Source of the DNA: Fictibacillus phosphorivorans
GTDB taxonomy: Bacteria > Bacillota > Bacilli > Bacillales > Fictibacillaceae
NCBI RefSeq assembly: GCF_023715845.1
Contig: NZ_JAMBOR010000014.1
Span: forward strand, 1 to 64,000
Direction: 5' to 3'
Length of the DNA stretch: 64,000 nucleotides
This document shows positions 36,579 to 45,961 of this stretch, one piece after another. Positions within the stretch are counted from its first letter, which is position 1. Each line of letters opens with the position of its first letter. Position numbers and translations under genes: made by a program. Under the pieces are notes generated by a model. That model was not told the origin of the DNA and ran no database searches. It saw only the letters and a program-made list of their open reading frames with translations.

Positions 36579-37508
36579 ATGTTGCGTTATATAATTAAGC
36601 GTGTGTCTGCTATGCTATTAACACTGCTGATCATTGCAACCATTACATTCTTTTTAATGAAGTTATTACCTGGTTCTCCTTTTAACAACCAAGAGAAGTT
36701 ATCTGAGTCCCAGCGCTATGCACTAAATGAAAAATACGGGTTAAATGACCCGGTGCCTGTTCAATACATTAATTATCTAGGGAAATTGGCACAGGGTGAT
36801 TTAGGATATACGTTCCAGTTTGATGGGCGTACGGTTAACTCTTTGATTGCAAACGGTATGGGTCCATCTGCAACAATCGGGTTTGAAGCACTGTTGTTTG
36901 GAACATTAGTTGGCTTGGTATTAGGAATTGCAGCCGCGTTGAAACATAACACATTTATTGACTATGGGGCTATGGTCATGGCTGTATTTGGAATAGCAAT
37001 ACCATCCTTCGTATTTGCGGGCCTTTTGCAATACTATGTAGGAGTTAAGCTTGGATGGCTACCTGTAGCGTTTTGGAACGGTCCGGAGTATCACATTATG
37101 CCAGCATTCTCTCTATCCGTAGGAGTAATCGCAACTGTAGCACGTTTTATGCGTACCGAAATGCTTGAAATTTTAGGAACAGATTATATCTTGATGGCTC
37201 GCTCCAAAGGAATCAGCAAACAAGCGGTTATTATCAAACACTGTGTACGAAACAGTATGATTCCAATTGTTACGATACTTGGACCTATGGCTATCGGCCT
37301 AATAACAGGGTCATTGGTAATCGAAAACATTTTTGCCATACCTGGAATCGGTGAACAATTCGTAAAAAGTATCAACCTTAATGACTATCCAGTAATTATG
37401 GGTACTACTTTATTCTATAGTTTCTTAATAATCCTAATCATCTTAGTTGTGGATATCCTATATGGAATCATCGATCCTCGTATTCGTGTTGCAGGAGGTA
37501 AATCATAA
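36579..37508 (+). CDS. oppB: Oligopeptide ABC transporter permease OppB
   Basis: 309 residues with six membrane spans. MLRYIIKRVSAMLLTLLIIA is the usual OppB/DppB start, and the ATPase-contacting EAA loop lies in MARSKGISKQAVIIKHCVRN. ATG 36579 follows GGGGGAGG; the frame is open nine codons upstream without a better site. The stop overlaps the oppC start (TAATG). Confidence 0.94.
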   Translation: MLRYIIKRVSAMLLTLLIIATITFFLMKLLPGSPFNNQEKLSESQRYALNEKYGLNDPVPVQYINYLGKLAQGDLGYTFQFDGRTVNSLIANGMGPSATIGFEALLFGTLVGLVLGIAAALKHNTFIDYGAMVMAVFGIAIPSFVFAGLLQYYVGVKLGWLPVAFWNGPEYHIMPAFSLSVGVIATVARFMRTEMLEILGTDYILMARSKGISKQAVIIKHCVRNSMIPIVTILGPMAIGLITGSLVIENIFAIPGIGEQFVKSINLNDYPVIMGTTLFYSFLIILIILVVDILYGIIDPRIRVAGGKS

Positions 37509-38530
37509 TGAGTATGTCAGAAAGAAAACTAACACCCGATTTATTTCGCCCTGCAAATATAGATACAGCGAAAGGCGAAGAAATTACTAAACCAAGCTTA
37601 AGTTTTTGGCAAGATGCTATTAGACGATTAAAAAAGAACAAAGCAGCGATGCTTGGACTTTTTGCAATCGTATTCATTATTGTATTCTCTCTAATCGCAC
37701 CATCGTTAAGTAAATATGGCATGGACGATCAAGAGCTAATGCGTGCAAACTTACCGCCTAAAATTCCAGGCTTAGAGAAGATTGGCTTTTTGGGAGTAAA
37801 CGGAGTAGATATTCGTGGTGTAAATCAGTACGAAATGAAAAATGTACCCGCAGAGGACGAGTTCTGGTTCGGAACGGACGTACTTGGACGTGACCAATGG
37901 GTTCGTGTTTGGAAAGGTACACAAATTTCTCTTTATATCGCATTCTTAGCAGCAACAATCGATTTGATCGTTGGAGTTGTATACGGTGGTATTTCTGCTT
38001 TCTACGGCGGAAAAGTAGATAACGCCATGCAGCGTGTAGTTGAAGTATTATATGGTATTCCCAATCTGGTCGTCATAATCTTGTTCATCATCATACTAGA
38101 TCCTGGGATACTTTCGATCACACTAGCTCTGGTAATAACCGGATGGATAGGAATGTCTCGTATCGTTCGTGCACAGATCCTATCATTAAAAAATCGCGAG
38201 TTTGTATTAGCATCAAAAACCCTAGGGTCTACAAACGGCCGATTAATTTCAAAACATTTATTGCCTAACACACTTGGTGCAATTATCGTTACAAGTACTT
38301 TTACTATTCCTGGAGCGATTTTCTTTGAGGCTTTCCTAAGCTTTATCGGTCTTGGAATTCAGCCGCCTACTGCTTCACTAGGTGCTTTAATCGCAGACGG
38401 ATTTAGATCATTACGTATCTATCCTCACTTAGCAATCTACCCTGCATCCATCATGTGTATCTTGATGATCAGCTTTAACTTGCTAGGGGATGGATTACGT
38501 GATGCGCTTGATCCGAAAATGAGAAGATAG
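37508..38530 (+). CDS. oppC: Oligopeptide ABC transporter permease OppC
   Basis: 340 residues. A cytoplasmic N-terminus and first span (NKAAMLGLFAIVFIIVFSLI) are followed by a long external loop with FWFGTDVLGRDQWVRV and five further spans. The EAA loop is ASKTLGSTNGRLISKHLLPN. GCAGGAGG within oppB precedes the ATG. Confidence 0.94.
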   Translation: MSMSERKLTPDLFRPANIDTAKGEEITKPSLSFWQDAIRRLKKNKAAMLGLFAIVFIIVFSLIAPSLSKYGMDDQELMRANLPPKIPGLEKIGFLGVNGVDIRGVNQYEMKNVPAEDEFWFGTDVLGRDQWVRVWKGTQISLYIAFLAATIDLIVGVVYGGISAFYGGKVDNAMQRVVEVLYGIPNLVVIILFIIILDPGILSITLALVITGWIGMSRIVRAQILSLKNREFVLASKTLGSTNGRLISKHLLPNTLGAIIVTSTFTIPGAIFFEAFLSFIGLGIQPPTASLGALIADGFRSLRIYPHLAIYPASIMCILMISFNLLGDGLRDALDPKMRR

Positions 38531-38551
38531 TAAAGGAAGGAGATTATATAA

Positions 38552-39571
38552 ATGGAAAAATTATTAGAATTAGATAACCTTCATGTCTCCTTCCAGACGT
38601 ATGGGGGAGAAGTTAAAGCAGTTCGAGGTGTAAGCCTTTCATTAGATAAAGGGGAATCACTTGCCATCGTTGGTGAATCCGGATCTGGTAAATCAGTTAC
38701 TTCTAAAGCAGTTATGAGACTATTGCCTAATAGAATTGGTTCGATCAAAGAGGGAGCTATTCGCTTCCATGGTAAAGACCTGGCTAAGGCCTCTGAGCGT
38801 GAGATGGAAAAAATTCGAGGTGCTGAGATCTCAATGATCTTTCAAGATCCAATGACATCCTTGAATCCTACGATGACAATCGGTAAACAGATCATGGAAG
38901 GATTGCGTAAGCATCAGAACATGAGTAAGAGCGAAGCAAAAGAGCGCTCAATCAATCTATTAAAACTTGTTGGTATTCCCAATCCTGAACTTCGAGTAGA
39001 TGAGTATCCTCATCAGTTTTCTGGAGGAATGCGTCAGCGTGTAGTAATCGCGATTGCATTAGCATGTAATCCGAAAGTACTAATCGCCGATGAACCTACT
39101 ACTGCACTTGATGTAACGATTCAAGCCCAGATCTTGGACTTAATGCGTGATCTTCAAGAAAAGACGGGTACAGCAATCATTCTGATCACACATGATTTAG
39201 GAGTAGTAGCGAACCTTGCTCAACGTGTAGCTGTTATGTATGGCGGCAAGATCGTTGAAACGGGAACTGTCGATGAGATCTTTTATAAGCCGAAACATCC
39301 ATATACATGGGGACTCTTAGCATCCATGCCAAAATTAAATGCAGATACAAAAGAATTATTAGCTATTCCAGGAACACCGCCTGATTTAATGAATCCTCCT
39401 CAAGGATGTCCGTTTGCAGCGCGTTGTCCATATGCGATGGAAGTATGTATTGATCACATGCCAGAAGCTAGTCATGTTTCTTCCTCGCATCAAGCGGCTT
39501 GCTGGTTGTTAGATGAGCGAGCGCCAAAAGTTGAACCGCCTGAGGCAGCAGTAGTTGGAGGTGCTCGATAA
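38552..39571 (+). CDS. oppD: Oligopeptide ABC transporter ATPase OppD
   Basis: 339 residues. Walker A GESGSGKS, signature FSGGMRQR, Walker B VLIADEPT and the switch His in LITHDLGV are all present. The C-terminal oligo_HPY region has [15 protein letters not shown], a cysteine cluster that in related proteins can bind an Fe-S centre. AAGGAAGGAG precedes the ATG; the stop overlaps oppF (TAATG). Confidence 0.94.
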   Translation: MEKLLELDNLHVSFQTYGGEVKAVRGVSLSLDKGESLAIVGESGSGKSVTSKAVMRLLPNRIGSIKEGAIRFHGKDLAKASEREMEKIRGAEISMIFQDPMTSLNPTMTIGKQIMEGLRKHQNMSKSEAKERSINLLKLVGIPNPELRVDEYPHQFSGGMRQRVVIAIALACNPKVLIADEPTTALDVTIQAQILDLMRDLQEKTGTAIILITHDLGVVANLAQRVAVMYGGKIVETGTVDEIFYKPKHPYTWGLLASMPKLNADTKELLAIPGTPPDLMNPPQGCPFAARCPYAMEVCIDHMPEASHVSSSHQAACWLLDERAPKVEPPEAAVVGGAR

Positions 39572-40569
39572 TGGCAGTTGTAGAGAGAGAAAAATTACTT
39601 GAAGTTAAAAATCTTAAAAAGTATTTCCCAGCTGGAAAAAAGGGCGTTTTACAAGCAGTTGATGATGTTTCCTTTGACATTTATAAAGGCGAAACACTTG
39701 GACTTGTAGGAGAGTCTGGTTGTGGTAAATCTACTACTGGACGTACAATTATTAGACTTTATGATGCAACAGACGGAGAAGTAGTCTATGAAGGTGAAGA
39801 CGTTCATGGAAGAAAATCCCGTGCAGAATTAAAGAAGTTTAACAGAAAGATGCAGATGATCTTCCAAGATCCATACGCATCCTTAAATCCAAGAATGACA
39901 GTTAAGGATATTATTGCTGAAGGAATTGATATCCACGGGCTGGCAAAAACAAAAAAGGATCGCGACAATCGAGTATACGAACTTTTAGAAACAGTTGGTT
40001 TGAACAGAGAACATGCTAACCGTTATCCACATGAGTTCTCAGGTGGTCAGCGTCAGCGTATCGGAATCGCTCGTGCACTTGCAGTAGATCCAGACTTCAT
40101 TATTGCCGATGAGCCTATCTCAGCTCTTGATGTTTCCATTCAAGCACAGGTAGTAAACCTGATGATGGAACTGCAAAAAGAACGTGGACTTACTTATTTA
40201 TTTATTGCCCATGATTTATCTATGGTTAAACATATTTCTGATCGTGTAGGTGTAATGTATTTAGGTAATATCGTTGAACTTACAACAAGTGATGAGTTGT
40301 ACGAAGAACCTCTTCACCCATATACACAAGCTCTACTGTCAGCGATCCCTGTTCCAGATCCTGAGTTAGAGAGAAGCCGTGAACGGATCATCCTTGAAGG
40401 TGATGTTCCGAGTCCGATCAATCCGCCAAGTGGATGCCGCTTCCGTACTCGCTGTCCACATGCTATGGATGTATGTGCAGCTGTTAAGCCAAAATGGCAG
40501 GAAGCAAGAGAAGGACATTGGGTAGCTTGTCATCTTTATGATGAAGAAGCGGTTAAACAAAACAATTAA
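39571..40569 (+). CDS. oppF: Oligopeptide ABC transporter ATPase OppF
   Basis: 332 residues. Walker [10 protein letters not shown], signature FSGGQRQR, Walker B FIIADEP and FIAHDLSM are present; the C-terminus carries [15 protein letters not shown]. It forms the ATPase pair with OppD. Last gene of the operon, followed by a terminator. Confidence 0.94.
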   Translation: MAVVEREKLLEVKNLKKYFPAGKKGVLQAVDDVSFDIYKGETLGLVGESGCGKSTTGRTIIRLYDATDGEVVYEGEDVHGRKSRAELKKFNRKMQMIFQDPYASLNPRMTVKDIIAEGIDIHGLAKTKKDRDNRVYELLETVGLNREHANRYPHEFSGGQRQRIGIARALAVDPDFIIADEPISALDVSIQAQVVNLMMELQKERGLTYLFIAHDLSMVKHISDRVGVMYLGNIVELTTSDELYEEPLHPYTQALLSAIPVPDPELERSRERIILEGDVPSPINPPSGCRFRTRCPHAMDVCAAVKPKWQEAREGHWVACHLYDEEAVKQNN

Positions 40570-40575
40570 CACATT

Positions 40576-40614
40576 TAAAACGGTCTCTTGTCATTACAGG
40601 AGATCGTTTTTTAT
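40576..40614 (+). terminator. Terminator of the opp operon
   Basis: AAAACGGTCTC pairs with GAGATCGTTTT, followed by TTATG, a few bases past the oppF stop. Confidence 0.82.
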
Positions 40615-40693
40615 GTTAAACTTGAAAGAGTGTGTGTAAAGTGATAAATCCATACACATCCCTACTAGGATTGAGAAGAAAAGGGGTTCATCC

Positions 40694-41545
40694 ATGAAAT
40701 TAAGTTTTATCGTAGATAGTGCAAGCGACCTAAAAATAAATGATGAATATAAAGATATACCGTTAACTATCGTTCCTTTAAATGTTCAGTTTGGAGAAGA
40801 CCACTATTTAGATGGCGTAACCATAACAGAAGATGAATTTTATAAGAGAATGTCAATCGAGCCGGAACTGCCAAAAACAAGCCAACCCTCTCCACAGTCG
40901 TTTTTTGAGGCGTTTCAAAAAGAATTAAATAAAGGAAATGAAGTATTATATATCGGGATCTCTTCTAATTTGAGTGGTACAGTGCAAAGTGCAACTATAG
41001 GTAAAAGTATGCTTACCGAGGAAGAACAAGACCGAGTAACGATTTTAGACTCTGGAATTGCTTCCGGTGGTGTACAAATCTTATTGAATAAAGCAATCGA
41101 AATGACTAAAAAGGATACTTCTTTAAAAGATATTGTTCAACAACTCGAAAGAACCAAAAGTGGTCTTAAAGGATATGTACTTCTAGAAACGCTTGAAAAT
41201 GTTAAAAAGGGCGGCAGAATTTCAGCTGTACAAGGTGCAATCGCTGGGATGCTAAATATTAAACCTATGATTTCTATTATAGATGGAGTTGTTGAAACGA
41301 TCGGAAAGTTCCGTGGAAGTAAAAAAGGACTAACAAAAATGAAAGAAATGATTTTAGAGTGGAAATTAGAAAACCCTGAAAAAACCCTCTATTTAATCCA
41401 TAGCTATTCTTCTGCAGAAGAAGTGGAAAAGGAATTCCATGAATTGTTTGAGCTAAATAGCTTTCCAAAAGTAATTTATACCCGCTTTGGTAGTACCATT
41501 GGAACGTATGCTAGTGAAAAAGCGATTGGATTTGTAGCTCATTAA
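40694..41545 (+). CDS. DegV family fatty-acid-binding protein (second copy)
   Basis: 283 residues. IVDSASDLKINDEYKDIPLT, ISSNLSGTVQSATIG and a C-terminal RFGSTIGTYASEKAIGF mark a DegV protein. It belongs to the shorter-loop branch distinct from the gene at 14909, so the two may prefer different fatty acids. AAAGGGG lies ten bases before the ATG. Stand-alone gene. Confidence 0.88.
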   Translation: MKLSFIVDSASDLKINDEYKDIPLTIVPLNVQFGEDHYLDGVTITEDEFYKRMSIEPELPKTSQPSPQSFFEAFQKELNKGNEVLYIGISSNLSGTVQSATIGKSMLTEEEQDRVTILDSGIASGGVQILLNKAIEMTKKDTSLKDIVQQLERTKSGLKGYVLLETLENVKKGGRISAVQGAIAGMLNIKPMISIIDGVVETIGKFRGSKKGLTKMKEMILEWKLENPEKTLYLIHSYSSAEEVEKEFHELFELNSFPKVIYTRFGSTIGTYASEKAIGFVAH

Positions 41546-41557
41546 TCTTTAAAATAA

Positions 41558-41601
41558 TAAACACTCTTTTTCCTACTTAGGAAACAGAGTGTTTTACTTT
41601 T
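41558..41601. terminator. Bidirectional terminator between DegV and HD genes
   Basis: AAACACTCTTTTTCC pairs with GGAAACAGAGTGTTT. T-rich runs lie on both sides; it overlaps the stop of the convergent HD gene. Confidence 0.8.
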
Positions 41602-42116
41602 TCTTCTTCATTATATTCATCTACCATTTCATCTAATTTTTTGATCATGGTTAATGCCTTAATGTCACTAATTGTACGATAGTGATGGGATCCACCTGGT
41701 TCTTCATCCGCTTCATCAGCAAGAGCAACGACCTTCTGCAGGGGATTTAACTTTAATGAGCCATCTGGCAGGTAAGAATCGGTATGAAGTAAAATGGCCA
41801 AGGCGATCTCTTTTGCTTTTTTTCGATCTTCTCCCAATGAGACCAAAATACGGTGAGCGCGCTCCGCTCCTTTAATGGCATGAATATCATTTTCCTTATA
41901 CATGTCATAGTCCCAATGACCATTTTTATACCATGTATAATGTCCAATATCATGAAGAAAAGCTGCCTTTGTGGCTAGATCAGGATCGACACCATGTTTA
42001 AGAGCTAACCGGTAAGCATGATAAGCAGTTGAAATGGCATGAACCATACCAGAACGTTTCACATATTTTTGTACATGTGGGTGTTTATATAGTGCCGTTA
42101 ACGTGATTTTTCTCAT
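41577..42116 (-). CDS. HD-domain phosphohydrolase
   Basis: 179 residues. Metal ligands are H27/H34-region MVHAISTAYHAYRL, the diagnostic FLHDIGHYT (HD pair) and LLHTDSYL. It resembles small nucleotide or phosphate-ester hydrolases of the HD superfamily; substrate unknown. AAAGGAG before ATG 42116 decides the start; a much longer upstream frame crosses the UbiD terminator and is rejected. Confidence 0.82.
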   Translation of the reverse strand: MRKITLTALYKHPHVQKYVKRSGMVHAISTAYHAYRLALKHGVDPDLATKAAFLHDIGHYTWYKNGHWDYDMYKENDIHAIKGAERAHRILVSLGEDRKKAKEIALAILLHTDSYLPDGSLKLNPLQKVVALADEADEEPGGSHHYRTISDIKALTMIKKLDEMVDEYNEEEKVKHSVS

Positions 42117-42194
42117 AAACGAATCTCCTTTCCTCAAAAAATGTATATTGTTAAATACTTTACCACCTTTTGGACAATATATCAACTTTAATAA

Positions 42195-42224
42195 AGCAAA
42201 AAGAAGCGTAAAAACGCTTCTTTT
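42195..42224 (-). terminator. Terminator of the UbiD-family gene
   Basis: On the minus strand AGAAGCGT pairs with ACGCTTCT over a four-T loop, followed by TTTTGC. The hairpin touches the UbiD stop codon. Confidence 0.82.
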
Positions 42225-43983
42225 ATTTACGGAAATATTCATTCCATCTCTCAGTAACTATTTGATCAATATCAGGAAGCGTTTCAACCACATCTGGATA
42301 AAATGGCTTCATTCTTGCATCAATGATGATGGTTCCTTCATATTTAATTCGGTTGCGGTCAATCGTACTCTTAGCATAAACATCATAAGCTGGATCAAAG
42401 CGGGTAAAAGTTGTCCATAAAAATTCAGCTTGCGTGGATGCAATGGATGCATCATCCACTAAGAACACGAGTGGCCAATCTTTAAAGGAATCTTGGGCAT
42501 TAGACAGCAGATGTTCTGCAAAATCAGGAGCTTCATCAAAGGATGGTCCGCTTATCGTTAAACAGCCTCCGCAGAAAACACTAACATCTTTGATCCCAGA
42601 TATAGTTCCGCCTTCATATGTTCTTTTCAGTTCACGAACCGGCTCACCAAGTCCTGTCATTATCGCTTTTGAACCTGTATTAAACTTTCGTCCGGTATAA
42701 TCTAATGTATCCATAGACGTATCATGAATTATCAGCAAATCTCGTTCAGGAAGGAATCGTTCTAGAACTCCTTCTGCTAATTCGGCGAAATTTTGAAGGT
42801 TAACCGGTTTGTTTGTTACCATCAAAAACTTGGTTAAGGTTAGCTGACCCTCTCCCATAATACGAAATGCATGAGCTAGACCTTCCTTATAATAAGATTC
42901 GCGGACAACAGCCCCTGCTAATGCATGGAAGCCGGTTTCTGCATATGTCCATAGATCTCGTACTCCATTCATGACGACAGGAAATAAAGGACTCATCAAC
43001 CGCTGCAAGTATTCTCCGATAAAATAATCTTCTTGTTTAGGTTTTCCTACTACTGTAGCAGGATAGATCGCATCTTTTCGTTTCCACATCTTATCGACAT
43101 TAAAAACAGGGAAATCATGTGCCCATGAGTAATATCCGTAATGATCTCCAAATGGTCCTTCTGGTTCACGAACATGAGGAGGAACCACGCCTCCAAAGGC
43201 AAACTCCGCTTCAGCAATCAGAGGATGAGGATGCCCTTCTACATGAGCGAGGCTTAGTTTTTCTCCCATAAGCATGGATGAAAACATGAGTTCCGGTACT
43301 GCTTCTGGGAGAGGAGCAATTGCACTAATCATCAAGGAAGGAGGTCCCCCTAAGAATAGTGTAACGGGTAGTGCTTCATTCTTTTGTTCTGCCTCATAAT
43401 GATGGAATCCGCCGCCTTTATGAATTTGCCAGTGAATTCCGGTTTTCTTTTCTTCTTTAATCTCAATCCGATACATCCCTAAGTTGTGCTCGTGTTTATC
43501 AGGGTGTTCCGTATACACGAGTGGAAGAGTTACAAATGGATTACTGTCAAGATGCCATCCCGTGAGTGCGGGGAGATCTTTCATATTGACATTTGTTGTA
43601 AACGTTTCAAGTATAGGAGATTTATTTTTACTGGCTTTTTTTGTTCCCAGTGAAAGAACATCCTTGATCATACCTTTTTTCTTCCAAAGAATAGAAGGGG
43701 AAGGTGGTAAGAGATCATCAATGGATGAAACAAGTTCTTTAACTAATTGTTCAGGTTTAGGCCCAAAAGCCATATCTACTCGTTTTATAGTCCCAAATAA
43801 ATTTGTCACAACAGGTATGTTTTTACCTTTTACATTTGTAAATAGGAGAGCGGGGCCTTCTTCTTCAATAACACGTCTGTGAATTTCAGGTATCTCTAAA
43901 TATGGATCGACTTCGGCATGTATCTCAATGATCTCTTTTTCTTCTCTTAACTGATTAATGAACGTTCTAAGGTTTCTATGCAT
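42223..43983 (-). CDS. UbiD-family prenylated-FMN-dependent decarboxylase
   Basis: 586 residues. The UbiD fold is shown by SISAIAPLPEAV-like SAIAPLPEAVPEL, the catalytic region REPEGPFGDHYGYYS (Arg-Glu...Glu/Asp) and a C-terminal VVETLPDI. These enzymes decarboxylate aromatic or conjugated acids with prenyl-FMN made by UbiX; no ubiX is in the window. At 586 residues it is longer than E. coli UbiD and resembles Firmicute menaquinone/phenolic-acid decarboxylase homologues. Substrate cannot be assigned. No strong Shine-Dalgarno is visible; AGAGGTG lies about six bases before the ATG. Confidence 0.86.
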   Translation of the reverse strand: MHRNLRTFINQLREEKEIIEIHAEVDPYLEIPEIHRRVIEEEGPALLFTNVKGKNIPVVTNLFGTIKRVDMAFGPKPEQLVKELVSSIDDLLPPSPSILWKKKGMIKDVLSLGTKKASKNKSPILETFTTNVNMKDLPALTGWHLDSNPFVTLPLVYTEHPDKHEHNLGMYRIEIKEEKKTGIHWQIHKGGGFHHYEAEQKNEALPVTLFLGGPPSLMISAIAPLPEAVPELMFSSMLMGEKLSLAHVEGHPHPLIAEAEFAFGGVVPPHVREPEGPFGDHYGYYSWAHDFPVFNVDKMWKRKDAIYPATVVGKPKQEDYFIGEYLQRLMSPLFPVVMNGVRDLWTYAETGFHALAGAVVRESYYKEGLAHAFRIMGEGQLTLTKFLMVTNKPVNLQNFAELAEGVLERFLPERDLLIIHDTSMDTLDYTGRKFNTGSKAIMTGLGEPVRELKRTYEGGTISGIKDVSVFCGGCLTISGPSFDEAPDFAEHLLSNAQDSFKDWPLVFLVDDASIASTQAEFLWTTFTRFDPAYDVYAKSTIDRNRIKYEGTIIIDARMKPFYPDVVETLPDIDQIVTERWNEYFRK

Positions 43984-44043
43984 TTGTACACCTCTATTAT
44001 GTATGTTACTCTTGTATTATAAAGCAGTTCGGTTAAAAAATGT

Positions 44044-44075
44044 GAAAAAACAACCCAAAAGGTATGGGTTGTTTC
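44044..44075 (-). terminator. Terminator of the small membrane protein gene
   Basis: On the minus strand AAACAACCC pairs with GGGTTGTTT, followed by TTTCAC, four bases past the stop. Confidence 0.85.
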
Positions 44076-44078
44076 CGT

Positions 44079-44261
44079 TTAATTTCTTCTTTTAACAGGA
44101 CTCCAATTTTGTTGAAAAGACTTCGATTTATCCACGAAATGTGTAACTTTCTTACCGCCGAATAATTTTACCGCGATGAATTGGGATATCGTTCCCATCA
44201 GTGCTGTAATACCAACCACACATAAAGCTAACAATGCTAAATCGGTAAAGAATGATAGCAA
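44079..44261 (-). CDS. Small membrane protein of unknown function
   Basis: 60 residues. One long hydrophobic segment (about 3-33, possibly two spans: LSFFTDLALLALCVVGITAL) is followed by a basic cytosolic tail with VDKSKSFQQNWSPVKRRN. TTG 44261 follows GGAGG by eight bases, and a terminator follows closely. Not recognised. Confidence 0.65.
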   Translation of the reverse strand: MLSFFTDLALLALCVVGITALMGTISQFIAVKLFGGKKVTHFVDKSKSFQQNWSPVKRRN

Positions 44262-44388
44262 AGAGATTGCCTCCTTTTTTTTACAACTCGTTCACCACGT
44301 ACTTCTTTCTCTATTGTAGCCCATGATTGCAAAGTAAGAAAGAGGGAAAACTATATATTATATTATTTAAGGAGCTGATGGGGAAAAA

Positions 44389-45003
44389 ATGAATTGGTAT
44401 GAGAAACTAAATCAATATTTTCCGGTGGAAGAAATGAAATCAAAAGAGCATATGGAACTTCTGCTGGATGAAAAGCGTGATATCTATCATAAAGACGAAG
44501 GAAAACATCACGTCTTAATGTACGTTGAACTGCCAGACTTTATTTTTATTGATTATTTATTTGTTTCTAAAGATGCCAGGGGACAAGGACTTGGTCATCA
44601 GCTTATTAAAAAATTAAAGGCAAAAGGTAAACCGATTATTTTGGAAGTTGAACCTGTTGACTACGAAGACAGTGACACCGAAAAACGGCTTCGTTTCTAT
44701 ACTCGAGAAGGATTCGAACATGCATCAAGTATCGGGTACAGAAGGCGGTCATTAGCAACCAATGAAGTGAATGAGATGGAGATCTTATATTGGTCACCTA
44801 CAAAAGAATCAGAAGAAACTATTTATGAAAACATGAAAAAGACGTATAATGAAATACACACGTACAAAGATCAAGAATTGTACGGTAAGTCTTATCAACC
44901 TGCTAGTGAAGTGCTCACCTTGGATACTGAACCAACGGTCCCTAAGCCGGGAATGGTAAAAGATGAGTCTTCCGATACGCCAAGGGAGTCTGCTTCCGAA
45001 TAA
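44389..45003 (+). CDS. yjbC: YjbC, GNAT-fold thiol-stress protein
   Basis: 204 residues. GNAT motif: YLFVSKDARGQGLGHQLIKK with acetyl-CoA loop RGQGLG. The tail RRRSLATNEVNEMEILYWSP followed by YNEIHTYKDQELYG matches B. subtilis YjbC, which precedes spx there too. Substrate unknown; in B. subtilis yjbC and spx are co-transcribed and stress-induced. TTAAGGAGC precedes the ATG. Confidence 0.9.
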   Translation: MNWYEKLNQYFPVEEMKSKEHMELLLDEKRDIYHKDEGKHHVLMYVELPDFIFIDYLFVSKDARGQGLGHQLIKKLKAKGKPIILEVEPVDYEDSDTEKRLRFYTREGFEHASSIGYRRRSLATNEVNEMEILYWSPTKESEETIYENMKKTYNEIHTYKDQELYGKSYQPASEVLTLDTEPTVPKPGMVKDESSDTPRESASE

Positions 45004-45034
45004 TATTTTCCTTGTTAAAGGAGGAGTAGGCGTT

Positions 45035-45169
45035 ATGAAACGAAAAGATAAGAAGAAAAAAACAAAGCGCGAATTATGGAAAGAGATGCTTAAGAAAAAT
45101 CTAAAGAATCTCAAACCAAGTATTCCGAGTAAAGGTCCTGCATCTCAAGTAAAAAAAACCATTGCTTAA
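45035..45169 (+). CDS. Small very basic protein
   Basis: 44 residues beginning MKRKDKKKKTKRELWKEMLK; nearly half are Lys or Arg and the rest is helical up to PSIPSKGPASQ. AAAGGAGGAG precedes ATG 45035 and a terminator starts at the stop. It lies between yjbC and spx, 31 bases after yjbC, so it is probably co-transcribed with yjbC. Not recognised; nucleic-acid contact is suggested only by charge. Confidence 0.7.
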   Translation: MKRKDKKKKTKRELWKEMLKKNLKNLKPSIPSKGPASQVKKTIA

Positions 45170-45222
45170 AAAGGGCTATGCCAAAAGTAAGTCTTCTTGC
45201 TTTTGGAAGCCCTTTATTTTTG
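45169..45222 (+). terminator. Terminator between yjbC unit and spx
   Basis: AAAGGGCT...CCAAAAG pairs with CTTTTGG...AGCCCTTT, followed by ATTTTTG. Confidence 0.88.
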
Positions 45223-45359
45223 TTTTAAACTTTTTTATGTTTTATGAAACTTATCTTTGGGTAATACGTCTATATATATGTAGATTTATTCGGTAAAGCT
45301 GTGAAGGGCAAGCTATTGTATTACATCTGTATGACAATTTCGTAAAAATTTACAAAAGT

Positions 45360-45388
45360 TTGTATAGCCCCTACCGAAAATGTAAATT
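45360..45388 (+). promoter_or_regulatory. Predicted promoter of spx
   Basis: TTGTAT (45360-45365), 17-base spacer, TAAATT (45383-45388). A second -10-like TATACT lies at about 45395-45400. No PerR-type dyad is evident by eye. Confidence 0.45.
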
Positions 45389-45466
45389 ATGTAGTATACT
45401 ATGAATGATGATTTAATAACTTTTTTAAAGTACCTAAATCAGAGAGAGGGGAAGGAGAGTTCCAAT

Positions 45467-45865
45467 ATGGTCACACTATTTACTTCGCCGAGCTGTACAT
45501 CATGCCGAAAAGCTAAAGCATGGTTAAAAGAGAATGAAATTCCTTATCAAGAAAGAAATATTTTTTCAGAACCATTATCAATAGAAGAAGTTAAGCAAAT
45601 CTTGAGAATGACTGAGGACGGAACGGATGAGATTATCTCTACTCGTTCAAAGACATTCCAGGAACTTAACATTAATCTAGAATCCATGCCTTTACAAGAT
45701 CTATATCAATTGATTGCAGATCATCCTGGATTATTGAGAAGACCTATCATCCTAGATGAAAAGCGTCTGCAAGTTGGTTATAACGAAGATGAAATCCGTC
45801 GTTTCTTGCCAAGAAAAGTTCGTACTTTTCAGCTTATGGAAGCACAGCGTCTTGTAAACGAATAA
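45467..45865 (+). CDS. spx: Spx, redox-sensing RNA polymerase regulator
   Basis: 132 residues of the ArsC/Spx thioredoxin-like fold. The redox switch CXXC is [13 protein letters not shown] (Cys10, Cys13); [11 protein letters not shown] and [20 protein letters not shown] follow. Spx binds the RNA polymerase alpha C-terminal domain and turns on thiol-stress genes; ClpXP with SpxH degrades it. ATG 45467 follows GGGGAAGGAG; the longer frame from 45401 runs back into the promoter. The adaptor gene spxH lies 6 kb downstream. Confidence 0.96.
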   Translation: MVTLFTSPSCTSCRKAKAWLKENEIPYQERNIFSEPLSIEEVKQILRMTEDGTDEIISTRSKTFQELNINLESMPLQDLYQLIADHPGLLRRPIILDEKRLQVGYNEDEIRRFLPRKVRTFQLMEAQRLVNE

Positions 45866-45870
45866 AAGAA

Positions 45871-45907
45871 GAACTTCCGCTTCTGAAATTTGCGGGAGTT
45901 TTTTTAT
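45871..45907 (+). terminator. Terminator of spx
   Basis: GAACTTCCGC pairs with GCGGGAGTTT, followed by a seven-T run. Confidence 0.82.
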
Positions 45908-45922
45908 GCTCATTTTATGAAA

Positions 45923-45961
45923 TAACCCTTGTCAGCATATGCTGACAAGGGTTTTCGTTTT
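45923..45961. terminator. Second, palindromic terminator between spx and yjbE
   Basis: AACCCTTGTCAGC and GCTGACAAGGGTT form a perfect dyad around ATAT, followed by TTCGTTTTAT on the plus strand; symmetrical, so it also ends the convergent yjbE transcript. Confidence 0.82.

Noticed and set aside
42117-42242. Longer N-terminus for the HD protein
   Set aside because: It would start within the UbiD terminator; AAAGGAG points to 42116.
45401-45466. Longer N-terminus for Spx
   Set aside because: The extension overlaps the promoter region; the ribosome site and the conserved Spx length support 45467.
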